From contig NZ_JAPDPF010000002.1 of assembly GCF_026283925.1 (NCBI RefSeq), forward strand, positions 248,001-312,000: 64,000 bases of DNA, in the 5' to 3' direction. This document shows, one piece after another, positions 36,733-46,728 of the stretch; the first letter of the stretch is position 1; the number at the start of each line of letters is the position of its first letter. The DNA comes from Dyella halodurans (GTDB lineage: Bacteria; Pseudomonadota; Gammaproteobacteria; Xanthomonadales; Rhodanobacteraceae). The notes under the pieces were generated by a model, which saw only the letters and a program-made list of their open reading frames with translations, had not been told where the DNA came from and searched no databases. Made by a program: the position numbers and the translations under genes.

Positions 36733-38385
36733 ATGAGCGCCACCATCAGCCCACTCGCCGGCAAGCCGGCGCCGGCAGCGCTGCTCGTTGACGTATCCCG
36801 CCTGCGCGATGCCTACGTCGACCTGCGCCCCGACCCCAGCGTAGCGAGCCAGCGTGTGGCGTTTGGTACCTCAGGGCATCGCGGCAGTTCGTTCGAGCGC
36901 AGCTTCAACGAATGGCACGTGCTGGCGATCACCCAGGCCATTTGCGAATACCGCCAGGGCAAGGGCATCGATGGGCCGATCTTTATCGGCATCGACAGCC
37001 ACGCGCTGTCCCAGCCGGCGTTTGAAAGCGCGCTGGAAGTGTTGGCAGCCAACGGCGTGCAGACGATGATTGCCAAGGGTGGCGAATTCACGCCGACACC
37101 CGCGATCTCGCAGGCGATCCTGACCGCCAACCGCGACCGCAGCACGGGACTGGCCGACGGCATCGTGATTACGCCTTCGCACAATCCGCCCGATAGTGGC
37201 GGCTTCAAGTACAACCCGCCGAACGGTGGTCCGGCCGACACCGACGTCACGGGCTGGATCCAGCGTCGTGCGAACGAGTTGCTGGAAAACCAGCTCAGGG
37301 GCGTGCATCGCGTGCCGTTCTCGCAGGCGCTGCATGCATCGACCACGCATGAGCACGATTTCATTGATGCCTATGTGCGCGATCTGGGCAACGTGATCGA
37401 CTTTGATGTGGTGCGCGGCAGTGGCGTTCACCTCGGGGTGGATCCGCTGGGCGGCGCAGGCGTGCATTACTGGGCTCCGATTGCAGAACGCTACAAGATC
37501 GATCTCACCGTCGTCAGTGACGAAGTGGATCCCACGTTCCGCTTCATGAGCGTGGATTGGGACGGCAAGATCCGCATGGATCCTTCTTCGTCCTACGCGA
37601 TGCAGCGCCTGATCGAGCTCCGGGATCGTTACGACGTCGCCTTCGCCTGCGACACGGATCACGACCGCCATGGCATCGTGACCCGCAGCAGCGGCCTGCT
37701 GTTGCCTAACCACTATCTCGCCGTGATGGTGGACTACCTGTACCAGCATCGGCCGCAGTGGCGTGCGGACGCCGCCGTGGGCAAGACCCTGGTGAGTTCG
37801 GCCCTGATCGACCGCGTGGCCAAGCGCCTAGGTCGTCGCCTGCACGAGGTGCCGGTTGGTTTCAAATGGTTTGTCGAAGGGCTGTTCGATGGCTCGCTCG
37901 GCTTTGGCGGCGAGGAAAGTGCGGGCGCGTCGTTTCTGCGCCGGGACGGTGGCGTGTGGAGCACCGACAAGGATGGCATTGCGGCCGCGTTGATGTCGGC
38001 GGAAATCACCGGGCGCACCGGCCGTGATCCGGGCGAGCGCTATGCCCAGTTGACGGCAGAGCTGGGCCGGCCCGTGTCCGAGCGCGTCGACGCGCCAGCC
38101 AATGCGCAGCAGAAGGCACGGCTTTCCAAGCTTTCACCGGAGCAGGTGACGAGCACCGAACTGGCCGGCGAAAAAATCGTGAGCGTGCTCGATCGCGCGC
38201 CTGCCAACGGCGCATCGATCGGCGGCATCAAGGTCGTCTCCGAAAGCGGCTGGTTCGCCGCACGCCCCTCGGGCACCGAGGATATCTACAAGATCTACGC
38301 GGAGAGCTTCAAGGATGAAGCGCACCTGCAGCAGTTGCTGCAGGAAGCGCAAGGCATGGTCGACGCCGCGCTGGGCGCGGCGTGA
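36733..38385 (+). CDS. pgm: Phosphoglucomutase (alpha-D-glucose-specific)
   Basis: 550 residues (E. coli Pgm 546). It interconverts glucose-1- and glucose-6-phosphate, feeding UDP-glucose and envelope polysaccharides. The phosphoserine loop is [11 protein letters not shown], the metal loop DTDHDRHG, the sugar loop GEESAGASF and the phosphate loop [11 protein letters not shown]. The start of mature homology, FGTSGHRG, is at about residue 39. It ends 19 bases from the convergent aldo/keto reductase gene. Confidence 0.96.
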   Translation: MSATISPLAGKPAPAALLVDVSRLRDAYVDLRPDPSVASQRVAFGTSGHRGSSFERSFNEWHVLAITQAICEYRQGKGIDGPIFIGIDSHALSQPAFESALEVLAANGVQTMIAKGGEFTPTPAISQAILTANRDRSTGLADGIVITPSHNPPDSGGFKYNPPNGGPADTDVTGWIQRRANELLENQLRGVHRVPFSQALHASTTHEHDFIDAYVRDLGNVIDFDVVRGSGVHLGVDPLGGAGVHYWAPIAERYKIDLTVVSDEVDPTFRFMSVDWDGKIRMDPSSSYAMQRLIELRDRYDVAFACDTDHDRHGIVTRSSGLLLPNHYLAVMVDYLYQHRPQWRADAAVGKTLVSSALIDRVAKRLGRRLHEVPVGFKWFVEGLFDGSLGFGGEESAGASFLRRDGGVWSTDKDGIAAALMSAEITGRTGRDPGERYAQLTAELGRPVSERVDAPANAQQKARLSKLSPEQVTSTELAGEKIVSVLDRAPANGASIGGIKVVSESGWFAARPSGTEDIYKIYAESFKDEAHLQQLLQEAQGMVDAALGAA

Positions 38386-38404
38386 CGGCGCCACGAGCAG
38401 GCGC

Positions 38405-39430
38405 TTAGACCGGTGACGGATTGAGCTCGGCGAATCCGCTTTGATGCCAATAGGGGTACGCCGACGTGAACGCGCTGGCCGCATCCAGCTTGGCGACCTG
38501 GTCCGCCGTGAGGTTCCAGCCCACGGCGCCCAGGTTCTGGCGCAGTTGTTCCTCATTGCGTGCACCGATCACCACGGTCGCCACGGTGGGGCGCTGCAAT
38601 AGCCAGTTCAGGGCGATCTGCGGCACGCTCTTGCCGGTCTCCGCGGCGATGGCGTCGAGCGCATCGATCACCCGATAGAGATACTCGTCATCCATCTGCG
38701 GTCCCTTGTCGCCCGTCGCGTGCAAGCGACTCTGCGCGGGCAGGGCGGCGCCGCGGCGCAACTTGCCAGTCAGTCGACCCCAGCCCAGCGGGCTCCATAC
38801 GACGGCACCCACGCCCTGGTCCAGGCCCAGCGGCATCAGCTCGGACTCGTAGTCGCGACCGATCAGCGCGTAATAGGCCTGGTGGGCGACATAGCGCGGA
38901 TAACCATAGCGATCCGCCACGGCGAGCGATTTCATCAGGTGCCAACCGGAGAAATTGGACGCGCCCACGTAGCGAATCTTGCCGGCGCGCACCAGGTCGT
39001 CCAGAGTCGAAAGCGTTTCTTCGACCGGCGTCCTGGCGTCGAATCCATGCAGCTGGAACAAGTCGATATAGTCCGTGCCCAGGCGCTTCAAGGCGGCGTC
39101 GACGGCCCTGAGCAGGTGAAAGCGCGAGGAGCCGACGTCGTTCGGGTCGTCGCCGGAGCGGAACGTGGCCTTGGTGGAAATCAGTACACGATCGCGGCGC
39201 CCCTTGATCGCCTCGCCAAGGATCGACTCGGCGGCGCCGTCGGAATAGACGTCCGCACTGTCGAACATGTTCAGGCCGGCTTCGAGGCAGATGTCGACCA
39301 GTCGCCGTGCTTCCGTCACATCGGTCGAGCCCCAGGCGCCGAAGAACTCGCCCTTGCCGCCGAACGTGCCTGTGCCAAAACTAAGCACCGGGACCTTGAG
39401 GCCCGATGCGCCCAATTGCCGATATTCCAT
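38405..39430 (-). CDS. Aldo/keto reductase
   Basis: 341 residues from ATG 39430 (MEYRQLGASGLKVPVLSFGT). The catalytic tetrad is visible: Asp and Tyr in FDSADVYSDG, Lys in LISTKATF and His in LFQLHGFD. NADPH-binding elements VIGARNEEQLRQNLGAVGWNL are at the C-terminus. The sequence belongs to the group related to YajO/Tas and potassium-channel beta subunits. Substrate unknown. The frame extends 71 codons above the start without family similarity. Confidence 0.92.
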   Translation of the reverse strand: MEYRQLGASGLKVPVLSFGTGTFGGKGEFFGAWGSTDVTEARRLVDICLEAGLNMFDSADVYSDGAAESILGEAIKGRRDRVLISTKATFRSGDDPNDVGSSRFHLLRAVDAALKRLGTDYIDLFQLHGFDARTPVEETLSTLDDLVRAGKIRYVGASNFSGWHLMKSLAVADRYGYPRYVAHQAYYALIGRDYESELMPLGLDQGVGAVVWSPLGWGRLTGKLRRGAALPAQSRLHATGDKGPQMDDEYLYRVIDALDAIAAETGKSVPQIALNWLLQRPTVATVVIGARNEEQLRQNLGAVGWNLTADQVAKLDAASAFTSAYPYWHQSGFAELNPSPV

Positions 39431-39588
39431 GAGTAAGCCTCTGGGGTGGTGGAAGCTACCGGGATGGGGGCGGATACAGGCGATCCAAGGCTTTGCGCGT
39501 CCGCGCACGACATCGCGGCGACGTTGCCCGAGACAAGAAGCGCCGCGCGATCGGCGCCAGAAAGCCCCAGGGCTTATTCGAACCTGGG

Positions 39589-41229
39589 TTAGTACGAAAC
39601 CTGCTGTTTTTCCAGCGCTTCCGCATAGGCAGGCGCCGGCCACACGGCCAGCCAGATGCCGCGGAACGGTTGCGTGTAGACGGCATGCTCCCGGTCGGCG
39701 TCGGACAAGCGTTTCGGGTAGGTCACGATCAGCCCGTCGGGATGCGCGTCAGCCCATGCCCGGGTGGTTTCGATGCCGTGCACCTGCTCCACGGGGCGGG
39801 TCAGTCGACCGAGGAACGTGTACTGCCCGTCATTCGTCTCGACACTGGCGACCGGCTGGCCATGCGCCTCGGCTTTCGCCAGCAGCGCAGCCACCGGGGT
39901 GAAGTCGTAGGCCGGCCACAGGGTCAGGCTGAACAGGCCATTGGCGGCGACGGTGGCGATCAGGCCGGCGCCTGCGACCCGATACAGCTCGCCCTTGCGG
40001 GTGATCACCAGGCCCAGTGCAATCAACAAATACAGGACGCCAAACGGCACGCTATAGGGCAGCAGGCCCACAAACTGGGGCGCCTTGGTAACGCCATGCC
40101 TGACCAGCGTGCCCAGCAAGATCAGCGCAAGGCCGAGCACGGCACTCACCACGGCCATGGGCCACGGGCCGAGCCAACGACTGCCGCTGCCGCGCCGGTC
40201 CTGCAGGTAGAGCAGGGCGACGGCCATCAACATGGCGAAGCCGGCATATTCGGGCAGCAGGTAATACGGCTGCTTGCCGCTGACCAGCGAGAAGCCCAGC
40301 AAGACCGGGCCGATCCACGCAAACAGGAAGCGCAAGCCCGACTCGAACGGACGGCGCAAGCTTGCCAACGCCACCCATACGCGTGGCCACAGCACGACCG
40401 GAAACACCAGCATCGGAATTACCGGCACATACCACCAGAACGGCTCAGCATGGGCGAAGGCATCCACCACGCGACCGGCGGTCTGGTGCACCAGCAACTT
40501 CTGGCGATACGTTTCACCGCCTGCCCAGGCGGCCAGCAAGGCCCAGGTCAGCAGCAGCGACAGGCCCGCGAGAATGGCCGCGCCGCCGCGCACATACCAG
40601 CGGCGGCGCTCACGTTGCGCCCACGGGCTCCACAGCGGACCCAGCAGCCAGGGGAAGGCCACGTGCAGCAACATCACCGGCCCCTTGGCCAGCAAGCCCA
40701 GCCCAACCGCCAGGGCAAACCAGGCAAAACGCGGCGCCTCGTGGCGTGGCGTTGGCACCAGGCACAACAGCGCGGCGAGCACGCAGTTCGCCAACAGCAC
40801 CTCGTACATCACCTGCAGGCCAAACAGGAACCCATAGGAAAACGCGAGCAGGATCCACGGCGTGACATGGGCGACCAGCGGCCGCCCAGGAAACAAGCGG
40901 CGTGCCAGCGTCGAGACCAGGATCAGCTGCAGGCCACCCAGTGCCACTTCGAGCAGGCGCGGCCACACATCGCCAACGCCGCCGATCGCCCAGCCCAGAT
41001 GGATCAGCCACAGCAGCAAGGGCGGTTTGTCGCTGTACGGCACGCCATTGAGATAGGGGACCAGGAAGCTGTGATGAATCCACATTTCCCACGCCACCGA
41101 CAGGGTCCGCGTGGAATACATCGGCATCGGGCCATGCTGGAAGATGGCAAGCAAGGCCGCGGGTACCCAGAACAGCAGCCATGACCACTGGGCGCAGCGT
41201 GCGAGTAGCGGGCGCGGTGTGGTGGTCAT
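39589..41229 (-). CDS. ArnT-like GT39 glycosyltransferase lacking the acidic pair
   Basis: 546 residues, about 11-13 membrane helices, start ATG 41229. The first periplasmic loop keeps the PYSDKPPLLLW motif (about residues 64-74) of ArnT/PMT glycosyltransferases, but where the partner gene has the catalytic Asp-Glu, this protein has Tyr38-Ser39 (GPMPMYSTR). The C-terminal soluble domain is present (residues about 400-546). It may be inactive, have a different mechanism or act as a partner subunit of the upstream GT39 enzyme. Last of three glycosyltransferase genes in a row. Confidence 0.8.
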   Translation of the reverse strand: MTTTPRPLLARCAQWSWLLFWVPAALLAIFQHGPMPMYSTRTLSVAWEMWIHHSFLVPYLNGVPYSDKPPLLLWLIHLGWAIGGVGDVWPRLLEVALGGLQLILVSTLARRLFPGRPLVAHVTPWILLAFSYGFLFGLQVMYEVLLANCVLAALLCLVPTPRHEAPRFAWFALAVGLGLLAKGPVMLLHVAFPWLLGPLWSPWAQRERRRWYVRGGAAILAGLSLLLTWALLAAWAGGETYRQKLLVHQTAGRVVDAFAHAEPFWWYVPVIPMLVFPVVLWPRVWVALASLRRPFESGLRFLFAWIGPVLLGFSLVSGKQPYYLLPEYAGFAMLMAVALLYLQDRRGSGSRWLGPWPMAVVSAVLGLALILLGTLVRHGVTKAPQFVGLLPYSVPFGVLYLLIALGLVITRKGELYRVAGAGLIATVAANGLFSLTLWPAYDFTPVAALLAKAEAHGQPVASVETNDGQYTFLGRLTRPVEQVHGIETTRAWADAHPDGLIVTYPKRLSDADREHAVYTQPFRGIWLAVWPAPAYAEALEKQQVSY

Positions 41230-41365
41230 GGGCTGGCCTGGGTGGTTTGCTGGTGTCACGTCGATGACTCGATGTCGGTAATCAATTGTCGTTGCTTGGG
41301 GGCAAGCCTGGGCGGCGAAGGATCGAGGCCGCCCGGTTGCCCTGCGATGCGGCGCGGACGCCGCC

Positions 41366-43132
41366 TCAACGGCGGCTGTCAATGCCGCCCCAGTCCTCGA
41401 CCTTGCCCTCGGGCACGTTGCCGCCTCGGCACGCAGGTGCAATGGCATCGAGCCGGTAGAGCCGCCAGTCGCGCCCGCTGGTCACGCCCATGTCGATGGA
41501 TGCGTCGCGATCGACGCAAGGCGCCATCACGTCCGCGAGGATCAGGACCCAGCGATGGGTCGGGTCTTTTTCCTGCCACACGATGGCGTCGGACAACTGG
41601 CGATGCCACGGCGTGACAAAGCCGAAATCGGTCACCTTGCGCTCGAACGCCAGCGGCAATTCTTCCTTCCAGGCCACCAGGGCCAGCTCCGCGTCGGGCC
41701 CGATGGTCTGTTCAACCCGTTGCACCAGGCCCGCCGGGGAGCTCGCCTTGGCCAGTAGCGGTGCGCCCCACAGGCTCCACAGCAACCAGAAGCCGGCAAG
41801 GCCGGCGAGCAAGGCCATGCCTGCGCGGCGTGCCCGGAACACCAGCACGCACAGCAGCAGCCACGCGCCCGCCACCACGAACATCCACCAGATCGACGCG
41901 GCCTGGTCGCCAAGCTGCCGTGCTGCCGCAAAGCGCGTGGCGAACGCCGAATGGAACAGCAACGAATGTGCGCCTAGGCCCAGCGCCGGCAGCGCGAGCA
42001 GCAGCAGGAACCCGATGGCGGTCCACTGCGCCCAGCGCCGCTGCAGGATCGTGTCGAGGAAGGGGCCTGCGCACAGCGCCAGCAGCGGCAGCGCGGGCAT
42101 GATGTACACGTCGCGCTTCGCCCGGGTCAGGCTGAAGAACAGGATCAGCAGGACCACCCATGCCATCGGCAACAGGAAGCGGGCGTCACGCTCGCGCACC
42201 TGCTGTCGCCACGCCGGCAACAGCCCTGGCAGGGCCAGCGTCAGCGGCAGCCATGAGGTGATGATTACCTCGAGGTAAAACCAGGGCGGCTGAAAACTGT
42301 TCCACGGATGAACATAACGGTTCACCGTCTGGTTGAAGAAGATGTCGTGGACATAGTCACGTGCCGTCTCGCTGTCGTGCGCGTGCACGTAGAGCAGCAG
42401 CGGCACCAGCCACAGTGCGATGGCCGCCACGAACGCGACGCCGCCGCCCAGCCAGTGGACGGCATGCCCCTTGATCGACGGCAGCTGCTTCCAGCCTTGC
42501 TGGCGCGCGAACAGCCAGGGCAGGAACATCAGGAAGGCCAGCACGCCAACGCCCTTGGTGATGACGCCCAGTCCTGCCGCGAAGCAACCCAGCCAGAACG
42601 CACGCCAGTCCGGCCCCAGCAGGAAATGACGCAGCAGCCCGTAGTTGGCCAGCGTCACGAAGAAGGTCACGGTGGGATCGATCTGGCCGCGTTTGGCCTG
42701 GAACAGGAACTGCACGGTGAAAAGCAGGCCCAGCCCGGCCCACAGGCCGGCGCGATGTCCCCAAAGCCGTCGACCCAGGTCGTAGACAAGCCAGAGCGTG
42801 CCCAGGGAGCACAGCAGGGAGGGCAGCAGGAAGGCGACCCACCATTGGCCGGTCAAGGTGTACGACAGCGCCTGCATCGCCATGAAGGTGGGCGGTTTGT
42901 CGGAGTACCAGTCGGCGCCCCGATGGGGGATCAGCCAGTTGCCGGATGCCACCATCTGGTGCGCAACGAGGGCGAAGCGCGGCTCGTCCGACGGCGTCGG
43001 GCCGCGCATGCCTATGCCCGCAGCAAGCAGCAGGAGCGCCCCGAGCATCAGCAGCCAGCGTTGGGTTCGTTCGCGCCGCAAGGCCTTTTCCGCCGGCGCC
43101 GGCGGAATCGGCAACGCTTGTTCAGCCGCCAT
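41366..43132 (-). CDS. ArnT-like GT39 glycosyltransferase
   Basis: 588 residues with 12 or so membrane helices. The first periplasmic loop carries GPTPSDEPRFALVAHQM with the acidic Asp49-Glu50 pair and then WYSDKPPTF, the hallmarks of ArnT/PMT enzymes, which transfer sugars from undecaprenyl-phosphate to lipid A or other acceptors in the periplasm. A C-terminal periplasmic domain (about 440-588) follows the helices. Located between the GT9 gene (80 bases) and a second GT39 gene (136 bases). The donor sugar and acceptor are not shown by sequence. Confidence 0.88.
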   Translation of the reverse strand: MAAEQALPIPPAPAEKALRRERTQRWLLMLGALLLLAAGIGMRGPTPSDEPRFALVAHQMVASGNWLIPHRGADWYSDKPPTFMAMQALSYTLTGQWWVAFLLPSLLCSLGTLWLVYDLGRRLWGHRAGLWAGLGLLFTVQFLFQAKRGQIDPTVTFFVTLANYGLLRHFLLGPDWRAFWLGCFAAGLGVITKGVGVLAFLMFLPWLFARQQGWKQLPSIKGHAVHWLGGGVAFVAAIALWLVPLLLYVHAHDSETARDYVHDIFFNQTVNRYVHPWNSFQPPWFYLEVIITSWLPLTLALPGLLPAWRQQVRERDARFLLPMAWVVLLILFFSLTRAKRDVYIMPALPLLALCAGPFLDTILQRRWAQWTAIGFLLLLALPALGLGAHSLLFHSAFATRFAAARQLGDQAASIWWMFVVAGAWLLLCVLVFRARRAGMALLAGLAGFWLLWSLWGAPLLAKASSPAGLVQRVEQTIGPDAELALVAWKEELPLAFERKVTDFGFVTPWHRQLSDAIVWQEKDPTHRWVLILADVMAPCVDRDASIDMGVTSGRDWRLYRLDAIAPACRGGNVPEGKVEDWGGIDSRR

Positions 43133-43212
43133 CGGAAGTCATCGTGAATCGCAGTAAGGACGCGCAGGGTGCCAGATACGCGTCCTCGTGTCTCGGGGCA
43201 GGCAACCCGCGC

Positions 43213-44316
43213 TTACGGTCCCGCCGGGCCGCTGATGGCCTCGATTGCCCTATCTGACGGCATCGATTCATGCGAGGCCTGCCCGGTTGGCCCCTTCGCA
43301 AGCAGGCCCGAGAACGACTCCACTACCTTCTGCGCGGTTTCGCGCGCCGTCAGGCCCTTGGTGACCAGGGCGCAACTGCCGAGACCGTAAGGCTCATAAA
43401 CCGTGGCGTCGGTGACGCTGAACATGCCCACGGTCGGTACGCGAGACGCGACCGCGAGATGCATGACGCCGCAGTCGGCGCTGACCATCAGGTCAACGCC
43501 TGCCATCACGGCACTCATGCGTCGGATATCGGTGGTGAAGTAGCCGGGAAACTCAGAGTCGAGCATCGAACGGCCGTGCATGGGGACGATTTCGACGATG
43601 TTCGAGCTTGGGCTCAGTTCGCGGAAGGTGTCCATGAACTCCTTCCACCACTCGCGGCTGTATCGCTTCGCACCGGTGGCATTGGCAAAGACACCGACCA
43701 CCAGCGGAGTCATGGCCTGCTGCGGGACCGCCAGCAGGTCGCGAATGACCTTGCGCCCGTGCGCACGTTCCGCATCGGTCAGCCGTATATCCAGGGTGGG
43801 ATAGTCGATGGCTGCGCCAGCGGCGTGGGACGCACCCCAGTGCAGCAGATCGACCGCACGCTTCGCCATGTGCTCCGGCGCCGCAGAGAGCGGCACGCTA
43901 TGCGTAAGTCCCGACTTTTCCGGTGTATCGCTGTAGCCGAGCTTGAAGCGGCCCTTGGTGAATTTCACCAGTGCGCGACTGAAACCGGATGCCACGATCG
44001 GATCGATGATCAGGTCGTACTGGGTCTTCCTCACCCCCAGCAGCATGCGCAGGAAGCGCACGGGGCGCTTGAAGCCGCGCTTGGGCAGGCAATAGATGTT
44101 CTTGACGCTGAAGAACGTACTGAACACTTCCTTGGCTATGTCGCCTTCGGCAAGGATGTCGATCTCGACGCCCTTATAGAGGCGCTCAAGCTCGGTGATC
44201 AGCGGCGTCAGCAAGACCATATTGCCCAGCCGATGATTCGGTCGGCACACCAGGATCCGATAAATCCCTTTTCGCGGGATGGGTTCCTGCGTTTGATTCA
44301 CGAAGCTTTTGTTCAA
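43213..44316 (-). CDS. Glycosyltransferase family 9 (heptosyltransferase-like)
   Basis: 367 residues. The GT9 fold is visible: ILVCRPNHRLGNMVLLTPLI at the N-terminus (the LGD-type acceptor motif is LGN), a central linker, then the donor half with VVGVFANATGAKRYSREWW and MVSADCGVMHLAVASRVPTVGMFSVTD. Such enzymes add heptose or related sugars to LPS core. No ATG begins the frame before residue 33; the start is TTG 44316 or GTG five codons later, neither with a Shine-Dalgarno. First of three glycosyltransferase genes on the minus strand. Confidence 0.88.
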   Translation of the reverse strand: MNKSFVNQTQEPIPRKGIYRILVCRPNHRLGNMVLLTPLITELERLYKGVEIDILAEGDIAKEVFSTFFSVKNIYCLPKRGFKRPVRFLRMLLGVRKTQYDLIIDPIVASGFSRALVKFTKGRFKLGYSDTPEKSGLTHSVPLSAAPEHMAKRAVDLLHWGASHAAGAAIDYPTLDIRLTDAERAHGRKVIRDLLAVPQQAMTPLVVGVFANATGAKRYSREWWKEFMDTFRELSPSSNIVEIVPMHGRSMLDSEFPGYFTTDIRRMSAVMAGVDLMVSADCGVMHLAVASRVPTVGMFSVTDATVYEPYGLGSCALVTKGLTARETAQKVVESFSGLLAKGPTGQASHESMPSDRAIEAISGPAGP

Positions 44317-44346
44317 GCGACACCGATAGTGAGTATGGATTCAACG

Positions 44347-44372
44347 GGAGTTGACGGGGTCGTGCCAACTCC
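44347..44372 (-). promoter_or_regulatory. Inverted repeat in the leader of the GT9 gene
   Basis: Perfect 7-bp repeat GGAGTTG (44347-44353) and CAACTCC (44366-44372) with 12 bases between, about 30 bases before the TTG start of the GT9 gene. The surrounding 338-base region 44317-44654 also has AAAAATCCTTTTT and no supported gene. It could be an operator or a leader hairpin. Confidence 0.35.
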
Positions 44373-44654
44373 TTGCTGAAAAAGGATTTTTGTATTTCCA
44401 GATAACGCAGTATCGGCTCCGGCGGCTTTCATGGCGCTTAGAGCCGAACGGGCCGAGCAGGGCCTCCCCAACCCTCTGGAAGCGCAGGTACACCGCCAAA
44501 TCGGCACGCCGGCGTGCCCAGGGCACGTCGGGCAGCGCCCATCCCGGTCAGCCGGGAGATGGCGGCTCCCGGCATGGTGCCTACACGCAGATACGTGCTC
44601 CACATCCTGTCCAATGTGCTGGATGCGCCAAGTACTTTGCAATAGCTACGCCTG

Positions 44655-45131
44655 CTACGCCGCCGCATGCGCCGGCTGCGCCCGGAAATCGTGCGGAAAG
44701 GCCACATGCAGGCGATCGAGCAGGTCGCTGGGTCGGAGCGCGATGAGATCGTTTCCTATCTCGCCCGCCACCTGGGCCGCGAGGTGGTCGTCGAGGCTCT
44801 CATGCAGGACGCCGAGGAAGCGGGGCGGGGCAACCAGGAAGAGGCGCTCGAACTGATGGTGTACCTGGCCATTGATCAAGGCCTTCTTCAAGGATTTCGC
44901 GAACTGGTGGGCATGCTTCTCGCGCCACGTCCGGTGCGGCGCGTTGGCGTGCCGGGTCGGCCCGAGGCTGTCCTTGCTGCGCGGCAGCCTGTGGCCGAGG
45001 CCATTGCGGTTTGTGTTCCGTCCGTCGAGATTCGTGAAGCAGGCAATCTCGACCAGGGCATGGGAGGGCCTGGCCATCTCGAATAGCCGTGCCTTCGCTG
45101 CGTCCGACACGAGAATCCACGCGTTCGACAT
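44655..45131 (-). CDS. Host-attachment-family protein (PF10116-like)
   Basis: 158 residues from ATG 45131 with GGGAGG upstream. MSNAWILVSDAAKARLFEM and REKHAHQFAKSLKKALINGQ and FERLFLVAPPRFLGVLHESL follow the pattern of the family first linked to plant host attachment in Agrobacterium, which is also induced in stress and low-oxygen conditions in other bacteria. It is a soluble cytoplasmic protein resembling eRF1-like domains. The GNAT and acetoacetyl-CoA reductase genes lie next to it on the same strand. Confidence 0.85.
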   Translation of the reverse strand: MSNAWILVSDAAKARLFEMARPSHALVEIACFTNLDGRNTNRNGLGHRLPRSKDSLGPTRHANAPHRTWREKHAHQFAKSLKKALINGQVHHQFERLFLVAPPRFLGVLHESLDDHLAAQVAGEIGNDLIALRPSDLLDRLHVAFPHDFRAQPAHAAA

Positions 45132-45269
45132 ATGTCCTCCCCACGACATCGGTGAACCGGTTTGCGATGGTTGCGGCCGGCGAAGCCGCTGGAGCCGCGT
45201 CCTGCCGGCGCGGCGTGCACTAGTCGAGACGCCTCAACGGGAGTGCGGGGCAGGCGTTGGTGCGTGCCG

Positions 45270-45821
45270 TTAGTCGTTCAGTTCAAGCTCGAAGGTGACG
45301 GAAGCGGGATCTTCCGGGTCAGGGCGACTGTGAAAGCCAAGATGCCGTGCAAGTGCATGCGTGCCGGCACTACGAACGGCGTCGATCGCATACATCCGCC
45401 GGATGCCACGCAACCGTGCCATGCCGATGAGGTGCTGCATGAGGATGCCGCCGACGCCGCACTTCTGCCACGCGGGATCCACGGTCACGGCGCAGTCGCA
45501 ACGCGTGCCATCCTCGCTGGCGCGGTAGCAAGCCACACCGACCTCCACCTCGTTGCCGTCCTCATCGGCAAACGCGGCCAAGGCCAATTCGCGTGGATCG
45601 AAATGCGTCAGGTCCCTGGCGGCTTCCTCGCTGTCGTCCTTGATCAGCCCCAGGAAGCGATATGACAGGCCTTCAGGGGTCAGGCGCGAAAGGAAATCAC
45701 GTTCCAGCGAGACATCCGCCTGATCGATGGGGCGGATATGGATCAGGCGGCCGTCACGTAGTCGTCCTTTCCAGGACGCCGGGTTGGGTGCCGCCGAAAA
45801 ATGGGCGGAAATCTGTTGCAT
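45270..45821 (-). CDS. GNAT-family N-acetyltransferase
   Basis: 183 residues, related in layout to the protein at 24758-25339: HIRPIDQADVSLERDFLSRLTPEGLSYRFLG at the N-terminus, motif A as VDPAWQKCGVGGILMQHLIG (loop QKCGVGG) and ARHLGFHSRPDPEDP at the C-terminus. Both appear to be Pat/YfiQ-like single-domain acetyltransferases. The region 45822-46005 upstream holds a TTGATCC half-site but not a full FNR box. Confidence 0.85.
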   Translation of the reverse strand: MQQISAHFSAAPNPASWKGRLRDGRLIHIRPIDQADVSLERDFLSRLTPEGLSYRFLGLIKDDSEEAARDLTHFDPRELALAAFADEDGNEVEVGVACYRASEDGTRCDCAVTVDPAWQKCGVGGILMQHLIGMARLRGIRRMYAIDAVRSAGTHALARHLGFHSRPDPEDPASVTFELELND

Positions 45822-46005
45822 AGCGCGGCCCTCGTCGCAGGTAACCGGCCGATATTTGATCCTGGCTGACCAGGCACTTCCCTGGACGGGTCCACGGAAA
45901 GTCGTCCGCTGACCCAGGTAACCATACGCCGAATGGAATGACAGTTCCGTCCAGGGAGGGCGGCTCGTGGCACACGCCGATCAGGCCGTGCGACAGGTGC
46001 CGGGG

Positions 46006-46728
46006 TCAGCTCATCCATTGCCCGCCATTGACGCTGAAGGTGGCGCCAGTGATGAAGCTGGCGTCTTCGCTGACCAACAGGGAAACCAGTTGCGCCACAT
46101 CCTGCGCTCGGCCAAGACGTCCGCAGGGAATGGCCGCCACGATCGCCTTCAGCAGCTCCGGTCGCACCGCCTCGATCATTTCGGTTTCGCAATAGCCCGG
46201 TGCCACGGCATTTACTGTAATGCCCTTGCACGCGCTTTCGAGGGCCAGCGCGCGGGTGAAGCCAAGCACGCCCGCCTTGGAGGCCGAGTAATTGACCTGG
46301 CCCAGCTGTCCCTTTTGTCCGTTGATCGAGCTGACATTCACGATACGGCCGTAACCACGCTCGCGCATGCCCTCGATCACGTTACGGCACATATTGAACA
46401 CCGAGCCGAGATTCGTGCGCATGACCTCGACCCATTGCTGCTCGTTCATCCGGTGCAGCATCGCATCGCGGGTGATGCCGGCGTTGTTGATGAGTACGTC
46501 GATCGGCCCGACCTCGGCCTCCACCCGCTGCACCCCTTCGGCGCACTCCTGAAAACTGGATACGTCCCAGTGGTAGACCGGGATCGAGGTTTCCTCGTGA
46601 AACACCTCGGCCGCCTCGTGATGGCCGCAATAAAGTGCGACGACCCGGAAGCCGTCCATTTTCAGCGCAACGGCAATCGCGCGGCCCAATCCGCGCGTCC
46701 CGCCCGTGACTACGGCAATACGGCTCAT
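46006..46728 (-). CDS. phbB: Acetoacetyl-CoA reductase (NADPH)
   Basis: 240 residues from ATG 46728 with GGGAG upstream. Short-chain dehydrogenase with TGGTRGLG (cofactor loop), NNAG, catalytic Ser in NVSSINGQKGQLGQ, Tyr and Lys in NYSASKAG; the SSINGQKGQLGQ-NYSASKAG stretch is typical of PhbB, which reduces acetoacetyl-CoA to 3-hydroxybutyryl-CoA for polyhydroxybutyrate. Neither phaA nor phaC is adjacent. The frame extends 46 codons upstream without similarity. Confidence 0.9.
   Translation of the reverse strand: MSRIAVVTGGTRGLGRAIAVALKMDGFRVVALYCGHHEAAEVFHEETSIPVYHWDVSSFQECAEGVQRVEAEVGPIDVLINNAGITRDAMLHRMNEQQWVEVMRTNLGSVFNMCRNVIEGMRERGYGRIVNVSSINGQKGQLGQVNYSASKAGVLGFTRALALESACKGITVNAVAPGYCETEMIEAVRPELLKAIVAAIPCGRLGRAQDVAQLVSLLVSEDASFITGATFSVNGGQWMS

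Noticed and set aside
39493-41184. 563-codon plus-strand frame opposite the GT39 gene
   Set aside because: Very rich in Gln, Arg and His as antisense frames are; the opposite strand encodes a clear membrane glycosyltransferase.
45856-45869. TTGATCCTGGCTGA upstream of the second GNAT gene as an FNR box
   Set aside because: Only the left half matches; the right half has wrong spacing.
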